NCBI RefSeq assembly: GCF_000247695.1
Contig: NW_004624784.1
Coordinates: forward strand, 12,849,133-12,913,132
Direction of reading: 5' to 3'
Length of the DNA stretch: 64,000 nt
Source of the DNA: Heterocephalus glaber
Lineage: Eukaryota > Chordata > Mammalia > Rodentia > Bathyergidae
Shown in pieces: positions 45,218 through 55,729 of the stretch (position 1 is its first letter; the number at the start of each line of letters is the position of its first letter). The position numbers were made by a program, and so were the translations under genes. Under the pieces are notes generated by a model. It saw only the letters and a list, made by a program, of their open reading frames with translations. It was not told the origin of the DNA and ran no database searches.

Positions 45218-46534
45218 CCTGTTGTTCGTGTTAAATTAGAGGCACTTTTCTCTGTCCTTTACATTGAAATTGGAGATCCTCTGCATTTTGTAGTCACCCT
45301 AAATACCCTTTGCCTTGCCCTTCCTTGTCTCACTCAGCTGCCAATCACAGGAAGATGGGGAGGGGGTGTCCTGGAGAGAGTGCCTTTCTCTTTTTGCCAG
45401 TAGTTTGTAGGTGGATTTGACCTCGTGTTCCCAAATCATCTTTGATGTTAGTGCAAAACAACTCTCTCCCCACAATCCTGCCAGGCTAATGCATCAGAGT
45501 CAAATCCGGAGGGCTCTAGCTGATTTTCCAAACTTGATCACTGCCATCTCCCTGACCCTGAATAGCTGAACTCAGGGCCCTTATTTCTTTCCCTTCCTTT
45601 TTCAGCTCTCTCAGAGTAGTGAGCCAACATTGGTGAGTATTGTCTCTTTTAATATTCCCTTTCATGTGAGCCTGGCTTTCCCAGATTAACATATTTCATT
45701 AAGGGCTCTTTCTCTCCTTCTTCATCAAAGGGTTTGTGATGTAAAATATTCTTCTTAAAAACTAAGGATGTGGCTGGGGAGATGTCAGCACCTTCTGCTC
45801 TGTGGGACTGTTGCTGGGAGGGGTCTGGGAGTCTGGTTTTTCAGGAGCCACATTCACCATAGAGGGGGCACAGATTGGAGAAAAGGAGCATTTAGTTACC
45901 TGTACTGGGGATACAAATCCATTCTGCACCTCTGATTTTTTGCCTGCACTATGGCTCCGAGCCCCCTCCCTCTCTGGAGCACAGAGAAGGGGTTCCCTAG
46001 GTCACAAAGCAGCTCATGACATCCCAACACCAGCCACACACCTGCTTCCACACAACGGCATGCCATACCGGGCTGGCTCCACTGCCCCGTAGGGGACAGC
46101 ATAGCCCCAAGCCAGCTCGCCTATGAGGCAGGCTTGGAGGGCCACCCTCAGACAATACATACCTGCTTCCTGCTTGGCAAATGGGGGCAAAATGTGATAT
46201 CTGCATTTTTAAATCTGCACAGCACCATCTGATAGATTTGTGTGGCCGGTGCTATTTATCATTCAGCATTCATGTATTATTACTCTGCTGCCTGGGGCCT
46301 GGAGAAGTCAGCATGAGCAGGATAGCTTAGAAAGGGCAGACATGGTAATTTCCCTTGGAAAATTAGCACGATGAGCAACATGGCAGAAAATTCCACAAAG
46401 GAACAGGGCGGGGAGGGGGAGAACAGAAAGAAATCAAGAGCAGATGGCTGTTGGGACCAAGGATGGGTGTGGTCTGGGAGTGGGAGGAAGAGGGGGATGG
46501 GAATGGAGGCACATGATGGAGACCCATAAAAGTT

Positions 46535-46690
46535 CTGATGGTGCCAGGCATTTCTACATATGCCATCATGCTTCTGGAATCCTCACAATGCCCTGGCAAT
46601 GAAGTGTCACCATCTCCATTTTATAGACAAACACGGTGCCCAAACACCTTATGTACTTGCTAAAGGTCAACTCAAGTCTGTCTTTGGGGA
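46535..46690 (+). mobile_element. MIR SINE fragment
   Basis: GGTGCCAGGCATTTCTACA, AATCCTCACAATGCCC and CATTTTATAGACAAACACGG. Confidence 0.7.
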
Positions 46691-46865
46691 TGACTCTCAT
46701 GCTCTACTCCACAGGTGCAAGAAGGGGTATTGAGCCACACACACTCATGTATGTCCACACTCCTTCCTTTGAATCATCCTTCATCCCTTTCGAACCTTCC
46801 TCTGTTCTCACATAGTACAGTGTATTACCCTTGACTGGAGAGTGCTGTGTAATGGTTCTGAAAGA

Positions 46866-46917
46866 GTGTGTGTGCATGTGTGTGTGTGTGTGTGTATGAG
46901 TGTGTGTGTATACTGTG
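46866..46917 (+). repeat. TG-rich microsatellite
   Basis: Interrupted TG repeat of about 50 bp. Confidence 0.85.
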
Positions 46918-48600
46918 TAGTGTATGTTCTCACTTCAACTGCAATGCAAGTCCAAGGGCAGCATCCTGTCTCTTCTTTATTTTTTTTTCTCTACCACATG
47001 GCTGGTGCATGATTTTGCCAAAAAAAAAAAAAAGGCATTCAGTACATGTGACTGACAGACACACATATTTCGGCACCCAAGTCCCACAGGACTCCAAATT
47101 GCCACATGAGGTATTTGAGTTAGAACAGGAGAGAGACTTAACATTAAAGGCTGACTTAAGCTTCATGCTACCTGCTTTCTTGAGGCCTCCAAGCAACCCC
47201 AAAAGGCAGGCATTCTGTTCCCACTTCATAGGCTGAAGCTGTGCTGTGCTCATGGCCTCTGCCTGCCTCCAATGACAGCACTCTGTGGTGCTTGTGTGAG
47301 GGCTGTCTTGCAGTGGCCCCACCTGAAGGGAGAGCAAGGACTCTGGGTGCTGCAGTTTCTTTCCTTACCTGTGCCAAGCCCTTGGGGTGGGGACAGTCTC
47401 CAGCCCAGCTGTCATCATCCCCCCTTGCCCCTCCCCCCTCGTTCTGCCATTGCTGGCTCTGTGCTGAGGCTGCCCAATATCCTGCAGGGGAGCCTAGAGG
47501 GGTCAGGGGAAGACATGTGAGAAGAGCCTCTTCCCTGGCTGCTTCCCCTCTGCATTGTCGCCCCACCCCAGACATGTGATGTTCTCAGCGGCGCCCTGCT
47601 GAGCAGCCCTCAGGACAGCTTTCCACACATTAGCGTGGTGGTCAGCGGAGGTGGTGGGCAAGTGGGCAGCATGGGGGAGGAGAGCCAGGATGGAGGTGGA
47701 GGGGAGTGCGTGACAGCCCAGGCAGCTGCTACCCACCTAGATGTGAGCTCGGGGTGGGCTGGGGACATGGAGCAGCACTGCCACATGGGGCTGATGCCCT
47801 TCCTGTTTGCTCCTGTGGCTGTGCCCAACCCCAGAGCCCTGAGATGTGTGGACAGGTGCACTCCACCCCTCTGCCTCTGCATCCTTTTCTCGTCACTTCT
47901 CCTCAGCCGCAGGCTATGACAGCTTCTGTCTTTATCTCTTGGATACAATTTCTTCTACTCACATGCTTCTTCTTCCTAAGGTGCCGTCTTAGAAGCTCAA
48001 GTCTCTACCTGGGAGCTCAGACGTTGCTACCTCAGACCTTCCTCAGCAGAGTAAAGGCTCAACCTGGGTGCCTCCTCTCCCAGTCATGCCCCAAAGTACT
48101 TTTGTAGTCTTAGTGTCCATGAAGTGCAACTATAAACCCTGGGCTGGGCCACCACAACTCTGCCCCACAGTGCCTCATAGTGGCAGGGTTACCTCACAGA
48201 GCCAGTGGGACCAACTCTCTGACTTCTTTCCAAACCAGGAGCACCCAGATGACCAGGCAAACTAATGGTGTTCCCTCAGAGAAAGCCCACAGCCCTGAGC
48301 TCAGCATCTTTAAATTGCTGTAAAATAGATCACCCTGGAGAAGCTCAGCCCAGGGACAACCCTAGAAAGAAGCAGCTGACACCCCATCCTATCCACACTT
48401 GGTCTGCATCCTGGGTTCCTAGCCTGGGCAATGGCCCTCCCTTCCAAAGCCACAGGTGCTTGTGCTCTGGAGGGTGTGGGTGTGTCTGTCTTACATGGGC
48501 ACTTCTGGGGGATGCCCCACCACAGCAGCAAGGGCAGGTAGGGAGTGTGATGCCAGGGGCCATGGCAGGCTGACCTCTTGCCTCCTGACCTTGCACCCAC

Positions 48601-48729
48601 CTGACTTGTTCTTGTACTCGATGTCAAAGCCTGTGATGATACTGTTCCCATCGAATCTCTGGGTCCAGCGCAGGTTCATGCTCCGGGCCTTCACCTCCCG
48701 GATCTCCAGCTCTGGAGGGTCTGGGGGCT
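48601..48729 (-). CDS. DSCAML1: DSCAML1 exon 3 in window: FNIII 1, first half
   Basis: Residues 100-143. It opens with E-P-P-D-P-P-E, the proline-rich start of an FNIII A strand, and contains the B-strand tryptophan in L-R-W-T-Q and the C-strand I-T-G-F-D-I-E-Y. The acceptor is ATCCCAG and the donor GTGGGT. Both boundaries are phase 1, so this exon is symmetrical. Confidence 0.95.
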
Positions 48730-49327
48730 CTGGGATGGGGCAGGAAAGGAGATAAAAGTGAGAAAAGTAGCAGGGAGCTTGGCCTCCTGCTTACCCCTAG
48801 GGGTTGATGTTACCAGTGGTCTAACCAAGGACTCTGGAGCCCTGTGGTTGGGCCATGGTTGAGGCTGGAGGAAGCCAGTAGCCTGGCTCAGAGGCTGAGG
48901 AACCCAGCTCGGTCTCTTGGCCTTGTCTCTTCTTGGCCTGGGGGAGGCCAAAAGGCACACGTCCGTTTTGCAGGGACTCCTCAGGGCCTCTGGCCTGCTT
49001 CTCCCCCAGTGCAGCACTCTCAACTTCCCCAGCTGACTTTCCCTTCCCATACCTCCTCCATGAGTTTGGGCCCAGCAGCCTTCTGGACTCTGCAGTGCAC
49101 TCTATAGGGGCTGTAGCCATCACAAATAGTTGCTGTGCACAGTGTGCCTAAAAAGGACCTATCTTCCCGCTCTGGGCAGGAGGGACATGGAGGGAAGCTT
49201 TTCCCCACAAGGCTATCCTGGTATCCTCCACTGTGGGATGGGTGATACCCCTGCTTTCTGAGATGGATTTGGCTGTGGGCTGCTGCACCCTAGGGAAATG
49301 GGTCCTGAAGGTGGGGTGGGACTGTAC
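48730..49327 (-). other. DSCAML1: intron between exons 2 and 3
   Basis: 598 bp. No repeat or RNA gene is recognised. Confidence 0.5.
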
Positions 49328-49424
49328 CTTGCACAGTGAGCTGGATCAAGCCTCGGTCCTCCCCGTATGAGTTGATGGCATGACAGCTGAAGAACACAGA
49401 GTCCCCACGGTCAGCTGGTTTCAG
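49328..49424 (-). CDS. DSCAML1: DSCAML1 exon 2 in window: Ig9, second half
   Basis: Residues 68-99 plus one base of codon 100. It starts in phase 0 at L-K-P-A-D and carries the classic Ig F-strand [10 protein letters not shown], which puts the second cysteine at C81. It ends after T-V-Q at a GTACAG donor. With exon 1 it makes a complete C2-type Ig domain whose internal intron is phase 0 and whose outer boundary is phase 1. Confidence 0.95.
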
Positions 49425-49889
49425 CTGGGAGGCAGCCAGCAGGGGTAAGAGAGGGAAGAAACAGGAGAGTCTTTTAGAGCTAATCAGCTGATGGGGGCCA
49501 CCCAGGGGTATCACCAAGCCCATCTCATCCTGGGAGGAGGACCCACAGATGGAAGATTGGAGGGGTCCAGGCAGGAAGAGGCGGTGGGAGGGTCGGGCTA
49601 AAGGTCCCAGGAGGGAGAATGGAGACCACAGTTTCCAGAAAGGAAGGAGGGGTGGAAGAACCCACAGCTGATGACCGTGGGGTTGTCGGAAAGAAGTTAT
49701 GGTGAGATTTTGAGTAGACACCGACTAGAGGGTCCTGGGTAGAGAAGGGAGATGGGTGGGAACAGTAGGTGCTTTCTGGTGTGGGGCAGGGCCCCCAGAC
49801 TCCCCATTTTCCTTCTTTGGGTGCAGAAGTAATGTGGTGGGCTCCCCACCCCCTCACAGTGTCCCCAGGACCTGGGGCTAGGGGCTCAC
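49425..49889 (-). other. DSCAML1: intron between exons 1 and 2 of the window
   Basis: 465 bp splitting Ig9. No repeat is recognised. Confidence 0.5.
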
Positions 49890-50089
49890 CTTCAATGTAG
49901 AGACAACCTCGTCACCGTTGTCCTTGGTGGCGATGGCGTACCTCATGACTCGGTCGGGGTCGATGACTGTGTCTCCCTTCTCCCAGCGGATGATGATGGG
50001 CCGCTCTCCCCGGGCCGTGCAGTTCAGCTCCTTTGCCTGGCCCTTGATGGCGATGGTGGTGTTGGGGTGGGAGGTGATCATGGCCGGGA
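49890..50089 (-). CDS. DSCAML1: DSCAML1 exon 1 in window: Ig9, first half
   Basis: Residues 1-67. The acceptor is CCCCAG before the split valine codon and the donor is GTGAGC (phase 0). It holds the first Ig cysteine (C24, in L-N-C-T-A-R-G) and the core tryptophan (W36, in I-R-W-E-K-G). Asn10 (N-T-T) and Asn23 (N-C-T) are candidate N-glycosylation sites. The domain is finished by the next exon. This is the most upstream exon in the window. Confidence 0.95.
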
Positions 50090-50360
50090 CTGGGGAGGGG
50101 AGGAGGCCCAGGGGGCTGTGAGGGTCTCAGGGCCTGGGGGAGGCGCACGTACTGCAGAAGCCCCTCCCTTGGCTGCCCCCATCAGTGCCGGGGGCAGCTG
50201 CCTCTTCACCCCGGCTTCTTACACTCCCTGGACCTCTTTAGTGAAGCCAGTCAATTCGGTTTCAGAAGTATTTTTACATGCACAACATACATAGAATTAA
50301 GAAAGAGAGTGGTTATATAGAAACACGGTAATGCAAATATTAAAAAGCAAACTTCGGATA

Positions 50361-50583
50361 CTGTATATCACATACAAGGGGTAATGGAAAAATGCAGTGA
50401 ATGTTTAAATTTTAAAAAACCTTATTACAGGAAAAGACACATTGCCAAGAATTATGGGATAAGTGTATTCAAAGTGAGGGGGAGTATTTTGAGGAGGATT
50501 AATGGCAATGTGTCTTCTACTGTACTAAATTGAAAAATTTAAACTTTCACTGTATATTTTCTTATCACATCTTGTATCAGTAT
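50361..50583. repeat. large imperfect palindrome
   Basis: Arms of about 80-87 nt (50361-50447 and 50503-50583) around a 55-nt loop. The innermost 22 bp (TGGCAATGTGTCTT... ) match at about 19 positions, and ATTTAAAC.TTCACTG and CTTGTAT blocks recur in register. Likely a DNA-transposon fossil. Confidence 0.7.
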
Positions 50584-53314
50584 GTACTCTTCTCTGTTGC
50601 TCTTTACAGAATAAGATCTACTGGTATGTTGTATAATTACAGTGTTATTTTTACCATGCTTTTGTAATAGTGATGAGCAAATAATATTTTGAGATATCTG
50701 GAACAGATGTGATTGTATATGAAAGTATCTATGGACTTCTAGTAGACTATAGCTGCTAAGGTTTGTGACTTTTGTTCTCAATGGAAGGAAATACTAAATT
50801 TCAGTTAGAGATTAATAGCCCTGCTCTGAAGCTGGGGCTCCACTTGGTGATATGCTGAAAGCTTGTTTATTCCTGACTTGTTCTTTCTAACAAAATACTG
50901 TAAGAGGCCCCCTGGATGGCTCACTGCAATCAAATCTCCCGGTAGGGCTAATAGGTCCTCACCCCATCCTGAACTCTGACCCAAGGGCCAGGAAGCCACC
51001 AAAGCCTTGGCAGGTCATCAGGAAGCTCTTCCTGCTGGCCCGACAAGAGACATGTCAGCCATGGGCCCTTCCTCTGAGCTGAGCACTTGGCCAGCTGCTG
51101 GGGGAGGGGAGAGGCAGGGGGAAGGTGGTGGGGGACCTCGGGGAGTCTCCTCATTTCCTCTGTGCAACTCAGCCCACATGCTCTAGACCATCACAAGGCT
51201 GGGCTTGGGGGATGCACATGACAATGAGTCAGGTCCTTGCTTCCTGGATAGAGGTACAGGGAAGATAGATGTCTCCCTGGGCAGCATGAACTCAAGGAAC
51301 ATCTGATGAGTTTATGAGAAATTCCCTTTGGCTAGGAGCATCTGGGAAGGTGCATCCATCTATCCCAGGAGCCTGAGTGTGCCAGATCTTGTGCTGGTTC
51401 CTGGATTGGCAGGGAACAGAAAGTGCAAGGTCTCTGATGTCAGGGTGTGTCACTCGAAGTGAGAATAGACAACAAAATAGCGGCTGCAGTCTGTAGTGGT
51501 GACACCTTGTTGGGAGAAGTACAAGTGCTCAGTGGGAGGGGCACCGTATAGTAAATGGGGAGAGGCCTGCCCTTGGCTGCAAGAATAGACATCCTCACCC
51601 CACCCCACCTTTAGGGAGGATCCCTGCCCACACTGGGTTCTGCAGAGCAGAGACAAGCTTCACTGAAGCCCATTATCAGCCAGCTTGGGAAATGGTACTG
51701 CATTCTCTCCAGGAATGGGGTTTCCATTCCACCTCTACCCCCTGGCACTGTCCTTGCTCCATTTCACTGGCTGGCCCTTTCTCCTCTTTCATTTCTAGCA
51801 TCCTCAAGCTTTCTCTCCCTTCCAGTTTTAGAGATCTGCTCAAAGTTCTTTCTGCAAGCTCTCCAGGGACATCTGACATCTATGGACAAATAAGCCTTTG
51901 GAGAAAGGGAGGAAACCATGGAACTGCAATGGTGTGACCTGAGACAGCAGCTGGTGGGTGAGGGGACAATAGAACAGGTGTGAAGGGATGAAGGGTGGCT
52001 TCTGGTGCCCTGAAGTCACACCACACAGACAGCCACATCCTATGCTGTCTCCTCACTGGGGATTTGATGTTGAAGCCAGGGCTGGCCCCAGGGCCTTGCA
52101 CCAGTGTCTCAGCACATTCTCCAGCCCCGGCTCATCAAATAATGAAGCAGATAAATTTTATAATGCACAGCGTTACACTAGGATATACAATAAAATGTGA
52201 AAGACAAATAACGAGGTGCAAGTTATAATGAAGAAAAAGCCTGCAGTCAGAGACATCGGAGTATGAATTATTGACTAAGGTTTTACACTCTCAAGGATGT
52301 GCGGAGGAATATTTTTCCATCAAAGATTTGCATAATTCACTCGTATAAACCTGGGTGGAATATAGAGTGAGATTTTACATCAACAAGTCGGGCCTTGCAC
52401 TGCAGATGCCTCCATTTTTTACTGGAGGATTGAAATGCCGGGAGAGGGCCGGGAACAGGGAGGTTTCTGCTCTTCCTGCAGTGAGCCATCCAGGGGGCTG
52501 GGACCTGGACCCTTGAGTGGGTTGGCCCCTGAAGGTGTCCTGGGGTGGAGGAATCTTTCTCCTGGGAAGGCACTGCTGGGCAGTGTGTGTGCGTGCATGC
52601 ATGTGTGTGTGAGTGTGTGTGTGTGTGTAAGGAGTGCAGGCAGAGCCAAGACTCAGCACAGCCCGTCTAGGAAAAGGAGGTAAAGAAGACTCTTTCTTTA
52701 GTCAAAGGACTTCCCAGCTCTGTGCCAGGGTGAGGATCTTGGGGCACATTTCTGCCTTTCATGCAGCCTGCAGTAACCTGTCTAGGATCATGGTGGGTGT
52801 GATGTGCTTTGGCTACGTGTAACCTGGTACCAGGAGCCAAAACTTGGCTAGTGGGGCAGAGATCAGGTTTCAGACCCCGCTTGCCCCTCAGGCAGGCTGT
52901 ATGCATTTGAGCAGAACACAACCTATATATCCATATATTCTGGTCCTACTACAGGGAATTTTCCAATCAGGGTTGTTCAAAAATATGTGGGGTAGTCAGG
53001 AACATTAGGGTCCCCAGAGAGCCCTGGCCTCCAATCCTGTGTAACAACCACACCTGGGGCCTCAGGCTAGCTCCTTCCACCCTCTCATGCAGGCTGATTA
53101 TTGGGAAGTGAGTGCCACACCACACACCCAGTAGTCTCACTGGCCCATCTGTGGAGACGAAGAGAGAATCTTAAGGGCTGGGGGTTAGCAGGCCTGGGTT
53201 CTGTCCTGTTAGCGCCAGCCTTGTGGCTTTCTACACCCCACCGAGTGGCTGTGAAGACAAATGAATACATATATGTGCAATACCTGGCATGCAGAGGCAG
53301 CTCAAGAATTCTGG

Positions 53315-53925
53315 GTACTCTGTATACAATGCTGGTGGGAATGTAAAGTAAGTAGTACAGCCACTATGGGGATCAGTATGGAGATTCTGCAAAAAACTAA
53401 AAACAAAACTACCATTCGACCCAGCTATACTACTCCTTGTTATAAGCTCAAAGGAATTAAAGGCAGCATACTGTAGAGATACCAGCATACTCATGTTTTT
53501 CATGACATAACTCACGATAGCCAGTTATGGAGTGAGCCTAGGTGCCTGTCAACAGATGAACAAAGAAAATGTGGTATATATACATGTGGAGTATCATCCA
53601 TAAGCAGAAATGAAATCATGTCATTTTCAGGAAACAGGTAGAGCTAGAGATCATTATGTTAAGCAAAATAAGCCAAACTCAGAAAGGCAAGTATCACAAG
53701 TTTTCCTCTAATATCTAGAATCTAGGAAAAAAACAGTGTTACCATGAAATAGAAAGCAGACTATTAGAAAAGAGGAAGGGGGTTGGGGGGGAGGTAAAGG
53801 AGAGCAACGGGGGTGGGTGGGTATGATCAAAGTGTTTTATATACAGGTATGAAAATGCCAAAATAAAACCCAATATACTATATAATTTATAAGCACTAAT
53901 AATAATGTACATATTGGGAAAAAAG
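53315..53925 (+). mobile_element. L1 3' end
   Basis: CAATGCTGGTGGGAATGTAA, ACCATTCGACCCAGCTATAC, AAGAAAATGTGGTATATATA and TAAGCAAAATAAGCCAAACT, then a G-rich 3' UTR. 5'-truncated. Confidence 0.85.
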
Positions 53926-54051
53926 AATCCTGGCTTCTGTTCCTGCTCCTAGGCTCTCAAGCACCGGATAAATCCACATGCACCAAGTTGTTGGTTTAAA
54001 ATGTCACTCGCCAGGATATTCCACAGAATCATAGAACCCTAGAGCTGCAGA

Positions 54052-54312
54052 GCTCAGATAAAGACCTGCACTGCTAAATATGTAGCCATGAGCCACCTGT
54101 GGCTTTTGGGCCCTTGAAACATGGCTGGTTTGAAATGTGCTGTCAGTATAAAATATGAACTGGATCTCAAAAATGAAGGAAGAAAAGAAAGAATGTAAAA
54201 TATACTGAGTTAAATTAAATATATTACAATTAATCTCATCTGTTTCCTACTTGTTTGAACACATGACAACTGGAAGATTTTAAATTACATATATGACTTG
54301 TGTTATATATAT
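54052..54312 (+). mobile_element. hAT-type (Charlie-group) nonautonomous remnant
   Basis: GAGCCACCTGTGGCTTTTGG, TTTGAAATGTGCTGTCAGTA and AATTAATCTCATCTGTTTCC, then AAATTACATATATGAC. The order matches a known mammalian hAT element. Confidence 0.6.
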
Positions 54313-54441
54313 GGCGGGGGTATAGATCATCTACCTGGATCCTTCCTTTTACAAATGGAAAAACCGAGGCTACCCAGGGAAGGAACTTGCCCAAGGTCAC
54401 TGTTAGCAAGCAGCAATGCATCTTTAAAAAATGGGAAGTTG

Positions 54442-54523
54442 AGGGTTGGGGATTTAGCTCAGTGGCACCTGTCTCTCATGCAGAGGGTCCTGAGTTTGAT
54501 CCCTGGTACCAAAAAAAAAAAAA
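54442..54523 (+). mobile_element. ID SINE
   Basis: GGGGATTTAGCTCAGTGGC with a shortened middle, B box GAGTTTGATCCC, GGTACC and an A-tail. Target repeat GGAAGTTGA on both sides. It lies immediately before a 7SL monomer. Confidence 0.92.
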
Positions 54524-54532
54524 GGAAGTTGA

Positions 54533-54656
54533 ACATGGTGGTGTGTACCTATAGTTCCAGCACCTGGGAGGCTGAGGCGGGAGGATTTCTTGATCCCAGG
54601 AGTCCGAGGCTATCTGGATAATATAGTGAGACCCTACTTCCAAAAAAAAAAAACAA
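54533..54656 (+). mobile_element. 7SL-derived proto-B1/FLAM-like monomer
   Basis: TAGTTCCAGCACCTGGGAGG, AGGCGGGAGGATTTCTTGAT and GTGAGACCCTACTTCC with an A-tail. It keeps the 7SL-like CTTGATCCCAGGAGTCC and lacks the B1 duplication. Confidence 0.75.
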
Positions 54657-55686
54657 GATGGGAGATTGCAATACCTATGTAGCACCCAAAGCTATTATAT
54701 CTCTAATGGCGGATGATAAGACTGCAGTGGTAGACCTGTACCCCAGTTCTGTAGGACTTAGAGTTAAGAGCTCAGGCTCCCCAAGAGTCACTATGTCTTC
54801 TTCTAGGAACTCCACCTGACAAAAGACATGACAAGGTGGGGTGTGCCAGGAGGATGGGCAGGTTCAAACTATGCTGAAAACTGGGAATGTGTTACCCACA
54901 GGGAGGAAGGGAGGTATGGGTAGATGTATACGCAATCACACCAGGACATTTGACATGAAGTTGACAGTTACATCAGGTCATGAGGAGGTCCAGATATCCT
55001 GTTTGGCCTAAGAAGGAATTTTCTAGTACCTTCTGGGGTTTAAGGAAAGGGGCACCAGTAGGCAGCAAGCTTCCTGCACCAGTTGACAACCGGGGGCATC
55101 ACCAGAAAAGATCAGGCAAGCCCTGAATCTAGGTCCTGTCTCTGGGTCCTTGGGGGTGTCTGGGTCTCAGGGGGGCAGAAAAGATGATCTGGGAAACTGG
55201 TTCACTCCTCAGGGATTACATGACTAGGGTCTCTTGCACATAGGGGTCTTTAGCCCCTTGTTCTGGGTGAGAGATGGGGAACACTCCTCCCTTCATCTCC
55301 CAGCTCCACAATCTTCCTGCCAAAAAACCAGAGCAGTATATGCTCTGCCACTGTGCCCTTGACTCAGCCCCTGTCCACCTCCGAGGACCTCAGTGCCCTC
55401 CTGCTCCCACCAACAGGGGCTACAGCCCTGCTGATTGCTGGACAGCTGGGATTAATGAAGTAGCCTCTTCCCGAGGGAAGCCCCTGGGTGGCAGGTGCCT
55501 CCCCACCTGCTCTCCTCTTCCTCTCGCTCCTTGTCTCTTGCTCTAGGCCACAAGGTCTCCCTGCTCCACTGAACCTCGCTGTTCATAGACTTGCTGGCAT
55601 GAAGGCAGACCCCAAGAATTCCTTAGGGAGATGTTCATATGTAGGCACCTGCAGGAGCATGGACCCTGATTTATTCATTCTTTCTC

Positions 55687-55689
<3 letters not shown>

Positions 55690-55728
<39 letters not shown>
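55690..55728 (+). repeat. (CA)n microsatellite
   Basis: About 19 CA units. Confidence 0.95.

Positions 55729-55729
<1 letters not shown>

Larger units (their letters stand above)
42075..48600 (-). other. DSCAML1: intron between exons 3 and 4
   Basis: 6.5 kb containing MIRs (43775, 46535), two IDs (44016, 45100), an L2 (44112-45065) and a TG tract. Unique AT-containing blocks lie near 43300-43500 and 46190-46370. 47000-48600 holds no recognised element. Confidence 0.55.
4738..50089 (-). other. DSCAML1: DSCAML1, 3' part of gene (22 exons; Ig9 to stop codon and 3' UTR)
   Basis: This is the C-terminal 1267 residues of a DSCAM-family single-pass neuronal adhesion receptor. Known family role: homophilic recognition in neurite self-avoidance, synaptic layering and cell spacing at the plasma membrane. 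Seen directly: 22 exons, all with GT donors and AG acceptors on the minus strand, whose split codons join without a stop over 3800 coding bases. Domain order is Ig9, four FNIII, Ig10, two FNIII, TM helix, long cytoplasmic tail and terminal PDZ ligand, which is the DSCAM/DSCAML layout. Assignment to DSCAML1 rather than DSCAM rests on recall of the proline/alanine-rich tail that ends in S-K-S-Y-T-L-V, and on the cytoplasmic sequence. Human DSCAML1 is about 2053 residues, so roughly 62 percent is here. The promoter and Ig1-8 are outside the window. Confidence 0.96.
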
